A stretch of 64,000 nt of DNA from the NCBI RefSeq assembly GCF_001647545.1, contig NZ_LSZH01000001.1:395815-459814 (forward strand). Direction: 5' to 3'. Origin of the DNA: Acinetobacter sp. SFB (GTDB taxonomy: Bacteria > Pseudomonadota > Gammaproteobacteria > Pseudomonadales > Moraxellaceae). The position numbers and the translations under genes are program-made. The notes below the pieces were generated by a model that saw only the letters and a program-made list of their open reading frames with translations, had not been told where the DNA came from and ran no database searches. Of the stretch, positions 57,778 through 64,000 are shown in pieces (position 1 is the stretch's first letter; every line of letters begins with the position of its first letter).

Positions 57778-59928
57778 ATGACAACACAATCTACTGGATG
57801 GAAATCGGCCTTTACGGCATTTCTTGATCGCCGTGCCCTTATTATGCTGTTTCTTGGTTTCTCCGCAGGTATTCCAATCTTGCTGATTTTTTCAAGCCTG
57901 TCTTTATGGCTGGGAGAAGCCGGAATTGATAAAAGTGCGGTGACTTTTTTTAGCTGGGCGGCGCTAGGCTATTCTTTCAAGTTTGTGTGGGCACCTTTAA
58001 TTGACGAATTGCCAGTTCCAGTTCTGACGAAAATACTCGGTCGCCGCCGTGCATGGTTGCTGATTGCGCAAGTGCTGATTATCTGCGCCATTTGTATCAT
58101 GGCATTTTCAAACCCTGCTTTAGGGCAAAGTTATTTGTACCAGATGGCGGTGGGTGCAGTATTGCTGGGCTTTTCTGCGGCAACACAAGATATTGTCATT
58201 GATGCTTACCGGATTGAACTGGCTGAAACTCAAATGCAGACCGTTCTGGCCTCGACCTATAATGCCGGTTATCGCATCGGGATGATTGTAGCGGGTGCAG
58301 GCGCGTTGTTTTTAGCTGCTTCCCTCGGTACAGCGAAAGGTAACTATATTTATAGTGCATGGAAAATCACTTATTTAGCTATGGCTGCGGTGATGGTGGT
58401 GGGTATTATCACCACATTGGTGATTCGTGAACCGCAAGTGAGCCGGATTTATAAGGATTATAAACGTACCGATTACTATCGTTTGGTCGCAGTATTCTTT
58501 GTGGCAGTAATCAGTTTTGTACTGAGTTATATTTTCTCTGGAAATTTAACAGAAGCGCTTAAATCACAATTTGAAATTTCAGATTCTTTCTTACTATTTT
58601 GCTTTGAAGCATTACGTTTTATTGGCTCTGCTGCTGTTGCCGTATTGGTCGGTACATTGCTGGTGAAAATGGGTGCCGTAAACAAACAAATGGCCTTTGA
58701 AACCTGGGTCAACCCGATTGCAGATTTCTTTAAACGTTATGGCGTTAAACTGGCATTGGTGTTGTTGCTGTTGATTGGTTTTTACCGTATTTCCGACATT
58801 ATTGCCGGTGTCATCTCGAATGTGTTCTATCAAGACCTGAACTTTACCAAACAGCAAATTGCTGAAGCAGTTAAAATTTACGGCGTGATTTTTAGTCTGG
58901 TTGGCGGTTTCTTGGGTGGTCTGCTGGCACAGCGTATGAACATTATGAAGTTGATGTTTGTCGGTGCAATCTTGGCCAGTTCAACCAATCTGATTTTTAT
59001 TGGCTTGGTAAAATCTGGACAGCAACTAAATGATGTCAATGTCACAGTCGGGCAGCACAGTTACAAGGTTCAGTCTGATGAAGTGGGATATTGGAAACTC
59101 AAGGTGCCGAGTCAGATTTTAGCACAAGCAGATGAAGTGCAAGTCGTTGCCCAATATTCGGATGGGTCTAAAAATACCGCAATTACAACATTGCCTTATT
59201 TAAAGCTGGATGAAAAACAATCCAGTATGCAGATTCTGCCCGTAACCAGTGACAATATCATTGCTTTATACGAGAAAAATAACAGTCTGGTGATCCGTGG
59301 ACAGTATTATGGGCAACCTTTATCTGAATCTCAAAAAATTGTCTTAAGTTTAGACAAGCAAACTTTTGATGCAAATCTGGATAAAACGGGTGTGTTTAGT
59401 GCGGCAATTCCGGCTGAAATTTTGATCAATTCAGCTTCTAAACAGCTGGTTGCTGAAGTGATTGAAAATAATCAAGTCTTATCAACCGCTCAACGTCGCT
59501 ATACGACCAATATGAAGTTGAGCACCGCCAAAGATTTAGATGTAGATGTTCAGCCTTTACCTGTCGTAAATGCTCAATCGACTGATGAAGTTGAAATTAC
59601 TGGCAAGGTGATTAAACCCTATAGTTCAGGTTGGTTGTATTTTGCCATTATTGTCGATAATTTGGCATCAGGGCTTGCTGGTGCTGCGTTTATTGCCTTC
59701 TTGTCTAGCTTGACCAGTGTGTCATTTACCGCAGTGCAATACGCGATTTTTAGCTCCCTCATGACTTTAACCCCCAAGATTTTAGGCGGTTATTCGGGTA
59801 CTATAGTCAGCAATATTGGTTATCCGAACTTCTTCCTCATGACCACCCTGATTGGTATTCCCATTCTAATTTTAGTGGTGTGGGTAGCGAAGTTATTGGG
59901 TGAACATCAACATACGAAGAGTCAATAA
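57778..59928 (+). CDS. ampG: AmpG-type MFS permease with Ig-like periplasmic insert
   Basis: AmpG imports anhydromuropeptides for cell-wall recycling. The N-terminal part is clearly AmpG-like: [25 protein letters not shown], then [30 protein letters not shown], then [18 protein letters not shown], and after span eight [22 protein letters not shown] and [17 protein letters not shown]. The protein has 716 residues against about 490 in E. coli, because residues 415-615 form a soluble insert between late spans. It reads as two beta-rich, Ig-like repeats ([20 protein letters not shown] and [20 protein letters not shown]). gloA starts 11 bases after the stop. Confidence 0.85.
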   Translation: MTTQSTGWKSAFTAFLDRRALIMLFLGFSAGIPILLIFSSLSLWLGEAGIDKSAVTFFSWAALGYSFKFVWAPLIDELPVPVLTKILGRRRAWLLIAQVLIICAICIMAFSNPALGQSYLYQMAVGAVLLGFSAATQDIVIDAYRIELAETQMQTVLASTYNAGYRIGMIVAGAGALFLAASLGTAKGNYIYSAWKITYLAMAAVMVVGIITTLVIREPQVSRIYKDYKRTDYYRLVAVFFVAVISFVLSYIFSGNLTEALKSQFEISDSFLLFCFEALRFIGSAAVAVLVGTLLVKMGAVNKQMAFETWVNPIADFFKRYGVKLALVLLLLIGFYRISDIIAGVISNVFYQDLNFTKQQIAEAVKIYGVIFSLVGGFLGGLLAQRMNIMKLMFVGAILASSTNLIFIGLVKSGQQLNDVNVTVGQHSYKVQSDEVGYWKLKVPSQILAQADEVQVVAQYSDGSKNTAITTLPYLKLDEKQSSMQILPVTSDNIIALYEKNNSLVIRGQYYGQPLSESQKIVLSLDKQTFDANLDKTGVFSAAIPAEILINSASKQLVAEVIENNQVLSTAQRRYTTNMKLSTAKDLDVDVQPLPVVNAQSTDEVEITGKVIKPYSSGWLYFAIIVDNLASGLAGAAFIAFLSSLTSVSFTAVQYAIFSSLMTLTPKILGGYSGTIVSNIGYPNFFLMTTLIGIPILILVVWVAKLLGEHQHTKSQ

Positions 59929-59939
59929 GGATGAAGAAT

Positions 59940-60341
59940 ATGCGCATGCTGCATACCATGTTACGTGTAGGCGATTTGGAACAATCTCTAAAGTTTTATA
60001 CTGAAGTACTCGGTATGACTTTGCTTCGTAAGCGTGATTATGAACAAGGTCGTTTCACTTTAGCCTTTGTGGGTTATGGTGATGAAGAAAACAATACTGT
60101 TTTAGAATTAACGCATAACTGGGATACTGCAAGTTATGAGTTGGGCAATGGCTATGGTCATATTGCTATTGCTGTAGACGATGCATATAAAGCATGTGAA
60201 GAAATTAAAGCGCGTGGCGGTAAAGTTGTGCGTGAAGCCGGTCCGATGAAAGGTGGCAGTACGGTAATTGCTTTTGTTGAAGATCCAGACGGTTATAAAA
60301 TCGAGCTGATTCAGCAAGATGTCAATGCCAGAAATAACTAA
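59940..60341 (+). CDS. gloA: Lactoylglutathione lyase (glyoxalase I)
   Basis: GloA converts the methylglyoxal-glutathione hemithioacetal to lactoylglutathione. It is nearly standard in length (133 residues) and has the four nickel ligands in place: His5 in MLHTML, Glu56 in VLELTHNW, His74 in GYGHIAIAV and Glu122 in YKIELIQ. An upstream ATG at 59931 lies right on an AAGGA ribosome binding site, so the ATG at 59940 is the real start. It is probably cotranscribed with ampG. Confidence 0.94.
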   Translation: MRMLHTMLRVGDLEQSLKFYTEVLGMTLLRKRDYEQGRFTLAFVGYGDEENNTVLELTHNWDTASYELGNGYGHIAIAVDDAYKACEEIKARGGKVVREAGPMKGGSTVIAFVEDPDGYKIELIQQDVNARNN

Positions 60342-60485
60342 TAGATTTCTTTATAAGTGCTGCTGCCCTTTTTATTTTTCTTCTAGTAAGTGGGATAAAA
60401 GGGGCTTGCAAAGAAATTTAATTATAAAGTGATATAGATAAAATAAATATTGATCATTGATTTGAAAAACTAGCTTTATTTATTT

Positions 60486-60540
60486 AGCCCATTAAGATGA
60501 AACTTTACTATTAGGTAAAATTGTTTAGTGGGCTTTTTTA
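60486..60540 (+). terminator. Terminator between gloA and the YfeH-type gene
   Basis: AGCCCAtTAA and TTtAGTGGGCT pair around a long, partly structured loop, followed by a run of six T. The transcript it ends is probably the ampG-gloA RNA. Confidence 0.72.
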
Positions 60541-60569
60541 TATCTTAAAATTATTATAAGGAATGAATA

Positions 60570-61568
60570 ATGTTGAAATTATTGGCACTGGATCGCTTTA
60601 CTATTTTACTGATCGTGATGGTCATTCTGGCGACTATTATTCCAGTATCGGGTTGGGCAGAAAACATCTTCAGCGTAATTACCACAATTGCGATTGCCAT
60701 TTTATTTTTTTTACATGGTGCAAAAATTTCCAGAGAATCGCTCGTTGATGGGATTATGCATTGGAAATTTCATGTGGTGGTGTTTGCTTTTACCTTTGCC
60801 TTATTTCCACTTTTAGGTTTGCTGGCTAAACCCTTGTTGTTGCCAATTTTAGGAAAAGAATTGTATTGGGGCTTTTTGTTTATGTGCTTTTTGCCCTCGA
60901 CGGTGCAGTCCTCTATTGCCTTTACCTCGGTTGCCAAAGGTAATGTGGCCAGTGCAGTGTGTAGTGCTTCATTTTCTAATTTAATTGGGATGTTTATTAC
61001 TCCGATACTGGTAAGTTTCTTTATTTTAGGCCAGTCTCAGCATGATTTTGATCCCACGTCAGCCGTGATTAAAATTGCCTTATTGTTATTGGTGCCTTTT
61101 ATTTTAGGGCAAATCTTACGTCCTTATGTCTATCCTTATATGCTAAAAATACCCGGTCTGGTTAAAGGCTTTGATCAGGGTACGATTTTAATGGTGGTAT
61201 ATGGGGCTTTTAGTAGTGCGGTGGTAGCAGGCTTATGGCAACTGGTCAGTTGGCAGACCTTACTGATTTTAACGCTGGTGTGCTCCGTATTTTTAACGAT
61301 TATTATGCTGTTGGCTTTTTACATTCCAAAATGGCTTGGTTTTAATAAAGCTGATCAAATTGCCATGTTCTTTTGTAGCTCTAAGAAAACGTTGGCCAGT
61401 GGTGTACCCATGGCACAGATTTTATTTATCGGACAGCCGTTAGGCATGATTGTGTTGCCGATTATGATTTTTCATCAAATTCAGCTGATGGTATGTGGGG
61501 TTATTGCCAATTATTGGTCCAAGAGCATGGACGATGAGTCTAGTATAGGTGGTGAAATTAAAGAATAA
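60570..61568 (+). CDS. Bile acid:sodium symporter-like transporter (YfeH type)
   Basis: A 332-residue protein with about ten spans of the bile acid:sodium symporter superfamily. The family marks are FFLHGAKISRESLVDGIMHWK, FLPSTVQSSIAFTSVAKGNVASAVCSASFSN and MFFCSSKKTLASGVPMAQILF. These match YfeH/SBF-like bacterial members, whose substrate is not well known. AAGGA precedes the ATG. The gene stands alone. Confidence 0.85.
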   Translation: MLKLLALDRFTILLIVMVILATIIPVSGWAENIFSVITTIAIAILFFLHGAKISRESLVDGIMHWKFHVVVFAFTFALFPLLGLLAKPLLLPILGKELYWGFLFMCFLPSTVQSSIAFTSVAKGNVASAVCSASFSNLIGMFITPILVSFFILGQSQHDFDPTSAVIKIALLLLVPFILGQILRPYVYPYMLKIPGLVKGFDQGTILMVVYGAFSSAVVAGLWQLVSWQTLLILTLVCSVFLTIIMLLAFYIPKWLGFNKADQIAMFFCSSKKTLASGVPMAQILFIGQPLGMIVLPIMIFHQIQLMVCGVIANYWSKSMDDESSIGGEIKE

Positions 61569-61592
61569 TTCGCTATCTGATATTTTTTGCCG

Positions 61593-61772
61593 TATAATTA
61601 TGCCGACTTGTTGTGCTTAGCCCTGGCGGTATCCGTCTCGGTGGGCCAAAAGAATGGTCTGTTATGGTGTTGATCTCGCTTTTCTTTTGAAGAAGCTTTT
61701 TTCCTCATGAATCATGAGAGTGATCAATTGCGATGACAGCATAAGCCTTTCTTAACTTAGGAGTAATCGACG
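61593..61772 (+). promoter_or_regulatory. rpmE promoter and long leader
   Basis: TATAAT lies at 61593-61598, so the RNA should start near 61605 and carry about 165 bases before the rpmE ATG. The leader contains GCCCTGGCGG...GGTGGGCC, which can fold as a nested hairpin (GCCC with GGGC). Several bacterial rpmE genes have leaders that bind L31 for feedback; a similar role is likely here but not shown. Confidence 0.45.
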
Positions 61773-62003
61773 ATGCGCGCCGATATTCACCCAAAATATG
61801 AAACACTAGTTGCTACCTGTTCATGTGGTAACGTAATCGAAACTCGTTCAGCGATTGGTAAAGAAACTCTTTACCTTGACGTATGTTCAGCTTGTCACCC
61901 ATTCTATACTGGTAAACAGAAGAATGTTGACCAAGGTGGTCGTATCGACAAGTTCAAACAACGTTTTTCTGGTATGTCACGTTCTATCAAACGTCCTGAC
62001 TAA
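61773..62003 (+). CDS. rpmE: 50S ribosomal protein L31, zinc-binding form
   Basis: A 76-residue ribosomal protein with the zinc-binding cysteines Cys16-x-Cys18 and Cys37-x2-Cys40 (C+ type), then HPFYTGKQK and a basic tail. AGGAG lies about 8 bases upstream. It helps bridge the two subunits near the central protuberance. The C+ form is usually replaced by a zinc-free paralogue in zinc starvation. A strong terminator follows. Confidence 0.96.
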   Translation: MRADIHPKYETLVATCSCGNVIETRSAIGKETLYLDVCSACHPFYTGKQKNVDQGGRIDKFKQRFSGMSRSIKRPD

Positions 62004-62015
62004 TACTGTAAAATG

Positions 62016-62043
62016 TAAAAAACGGGCATACTGCCCGTTTTTT
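62016..62043 (+). terminator. Rho-independent terminator after rpmE
   Basis: AAAAAACGGGCA and TGCCCGTTTTTT pair around TAC. Confidence 0.93.
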
Positions 62044-62089
62044 ATGCCTGAAATTTATGTATTTCGCAGCAACACCATATGTACAAGAC

Positions 62090-64000
62090 CTATTGGTCTT
62101 GTACATCAATCAGGTGATCCAGTTTTTTCTGGAAATAATCGCCTTGGATAAAGCGTGCATCTACATTCCAAGCATTGGCGAAAAGCGTCATATCATTTAA
62201 TTCGCGTAGCATGATTTCAACAGGTTTAATTTCATGGAAAATTTTGATTTTTTCCTGTAATTCTTCTGTGGATTGTTCTGTATCTAACATTTTAGTTAGC
62301 GTATGGTGCAATGTTAAGCAGTTGATATCCAGTTGGCGTATAGCAGATTCACTATAAATAGTATTGCCAAAGTCTCTTAAGGATACTTCAGCGCCAAACT
62401 GACGTAGCTGAGTAATATGCTTTTGTGCCTCTGAAATATTGTGAGTAAGGTCTTCTTCTGAAAATTGTAAAATCAGTGGATGAGTTAATTTACTACGTAC
62501 AATCGTGATTAGTTTGGAAATAAATTCCGGGAAGGTTCGATCATGGAATAATACTTCTTTATTTAAATTCACAATCAATTTTGCTTCAGGATATTGTGTA
62601 ATAAAATTATGTAATTGTTTACATGATTCAACCAAGATCCAGCGATCCAGTTTAATGGATAATTCTGGATCTTCTGCCAATTCTCTTAAGCTGGATAAGT
62701 CTTTCCAGGAATTTTCAAAAATGAAGCCAGTGGTGACTTCATAGGTGTATAAATTCGTATCTTGTTTATCATAAAGTTGTTGATATTTAAGATGGATCTC
62801 TCCGCGATCTAAACTTTGTTCTAGCGCTCTGATTAATGAAGATTCAGGCGAAGAATTTAAGGTCTTGATATCTGGATGATGAATCTCCATCGTTGGAATA
62901 TCTAAATCCATCTCTAAATCAAGCGCAGGCGTTGGTTCATTTCGGGGTAATGCTGTCTTGTATGCTGAATCAATCAATTGTTCAAATTGGCTTTCATCAC
63001 CAATTTCACTACCTAAAATTACATAACCAATTCTTAAGTTCAGTGGATAGCTCGTGTGGTTTACTGTCAATAATTGCGGCTTGGTTAATGAGCTTAAGCC
63101 AATCAGTTTAGATTTTAATTTTGCTTTTGTTTCTGCCTGAAAAAGCCCGGTAAAGATACCCGGAGAGACTTCAAATAATGCAACGTGAGTCTGTTCTTTT
63201 AAAAATTCTTTGATTTGACGGAAATAATTTTTTGAAGTGACCCAATTCCCTTCAAAAATAGTTTCAGGACAAGAAGCTAAAGAGAACAGTACCAGTGCAT
63301 TAATATCAGAAGGCTGTTTGGTAATGGTCCGGTTAATTAACTGATAGGGAGTGGCTTTCTGAGGGTTTTTATCACTTGTTGCAGAGGTTACACTCGTTGG
63401 TTTAGATGTTTCAATATCAATGGTAATTTGTAATGTATCTTCATCTGTGGCGGGTAGAAATTCGATTTTCAGCGGATTCGGCACTGAAACCTGATCATTT
63501 AATGTGACGATTTCTAATCGACCTAAATCAACCTGACCTTGCGTAATTTTTTTAAAGCGTAACTTAAAGTCGTTTAAGTCTTTCGGTTGTAACAGGTCAA
63601 GCACAGGAAGGCCTACAATATCTTCCTCATTTTTAATCCTAAAGAGTTGTAAATATTCAGGATTGGCTTGAATGTGAATGCCTTCTTGAATAAGTGCAAC
63701 GGCCTTGTTGCTATCCTGTACCAAAGATTGTGCTTGGCTTTGTGCAGACTCTAACTCATCCATTAGATGCTGTTGAGTCATGAGTAGGTGACTGGAGGAA
63801 AGTGCACGAAGTAAGCCAAGGTAAAAACGATCTGGATAATCCAGATTTAAAATGTCGTAAATGCCTTTACGAATATAACTGGCATATTGATCTGCCTGAT
63901 AATCTTCTGGTTTAAGAAGGAGAATTGGTAAATTCGGTTGTTTTGATAGCTGGATTAAGCTTAAGGCCTGTTCGTATTTTAAGTCGTAGGCACGGCCAAA
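62090..64000 (-). CDS. fimX: FimX-like PAS/degenerate GGDEF/EAL protein (5' end outside the window)
   Basis: The gene enters from the right edge: the frame stays open upstream of the ATG at 63781 all the way to 64000. That extra text (LPILLLKPEDYQADQYASYI, then YDILNLDYPDRFYLGLLRAL) looks like the end of a receiver-type domain. A PAS domain follows (NKAVALIQEGIHIQANPEYLQL), then a GGDEF-like fold without its active loop, then an EAL domain whose first motif reads EVTTGF and lacks the catalytic set. This order is that of FimX, which binds cyclic di-GMP without hydrolysing it and promotes type IV pilus assembly. The name rests on architecture. Confidence 0.75.
   Translation of the reverse strand, partial: FGRAYDLKYEQALSLIQLSKQPNLPILLLKPEDYQADQYASYIRKGIYDILNLDYPDRFYLGLLRALSSSHLLMTQQHLMDELESAQSQAQSLVQDSNKAVALIQEGIHIQANPEYLQLFRIKNEEDIVGLPVLDLLQPKDLNDFKLRFKKITQGQVDLGRLEIVTLNDQVSVPNPLKIEFLPATDEDTLQITIDIETSKPTSVTSATSDKNPQKATPYQLINRTITKQPSDINALVLFSLASCPETIFEGNWVTSKNYFRQIKEFLKEQTHVALFEVSPGIFTGLFQAETKAKLKSKLIGLSSLTKPQLLTVNHTSYPLNLRIGYVILGSEIGDESQFEQLIDSAYKTALPRNEPTPALDLEMDLDIPTMEIHHPDIKTLNSSPESSLIRALEQSLDRGEIHLKYQQLYDKQDTNLYTYEVTTGFIFENSWKDLSSLRELAEDPELSIKLDRWILVESCKQLHNFITQYPEAKLIVNLNKEVLFHDRTFPEFISKLITIVRSKLTHPLILQFSEEDLTHNISEAQKHITQLRQFGAEVSLRDFGNTIYSESAIRQLDINCLTLHHTLTKMLDTEQSTEELQEKIKIFHEIKPVEIMLRELNDMTLFANAWNVDARFIQGDYFQKKLDHLIDVQDQ

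Overview
This 64-kb window is a stretch of gammaproteobacterial chromosome, almost certainly Acinetobacter (Moraxellaceae). The adjacent diaminobutyrate aminotransferase and decarboxylase genes (1,3-diaminopropane synthesis), two small secreted proteins of the Moraxellaceae MCR_0457 type, the surE-nlpD pair and the low-GC coding style all fit. I cannot fix the species. No tRNA, rRNA or CRISPR array was seen.

Layout. 1-8.5 kb: end of pdxJ, miaE, lipA, sthA, a DUF1003 membrane protein, a decayed TauD-type dioxygenase, an MFS transporter with a translationally coupled 44-residue membrane peptide, and an enlarged OmpW-type porin. 8.5-18.3 kb: a diguanylate cyclase with a duplicated sensor unit, a macro-like hypothetical protein, uvrB, a lipocalin, an EamA/RarD permease, a long-form GAPDH, and a decayed qorB gene divergent from its still intact HxlR regulator. 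18.8-21.2 kb: obgE and proB. 21.2-27.0 kb: a candidate integrated island at the 3' end of proB, bounded by a perfect 23-bp direct repeat. It carries an McrB/McrC-like restriction pair, a MazG-like protein, a truncated HNH nuclease, an apparent integrase stub and paired short repeats that look like integrase arm sites. 27.3-40 kb: a SIMPL protein, dat-ddc, an aromatic-acid-type MFS transporter, the pstSCAB phosphate transporter behind a three-unit Pho box, and a SohB-type protease. 40.2-44 kb: the conserved nudJ-mnmA-hflD-purB block. 44.2-47.3 kb: a very AT-rich two-gene Hachiman defence system (hamA, hamB) inserted between nudJ and a gamma-carbonic anhydrase gene. 47.3-64 kb: dacC-type carboxypeptidase, two MCR_0457 paralogues, surE, nlpD, a LysR regulator, argD, grxD, a Lon-like protease, an AmpG-type permease with an internal Ig-like insert, gloA, a YfeH-type transporter, rpmE with a long leader, and a FimX-like EAL protein cut by the window edge.

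How it fits together. Most genes are housekeeping: cofactor and tRNA modification, central metabolism, phosphate uptake, cell wall. Two separate anti-phage loci, McrBC-like and Hachiman, differ from the host and from each other in base composition, so they probably arrived independently. The proB island looks like the remains of an integrase-driven element that lost its integrase by deletion. I found no wholly new system that I can defend. The best leads are the arm-site and integrase-scar architecture at proB, the probable modified-base reader region of the McrB-like protein, the Ig-like insert in AmpG, and several small or decayed genes.
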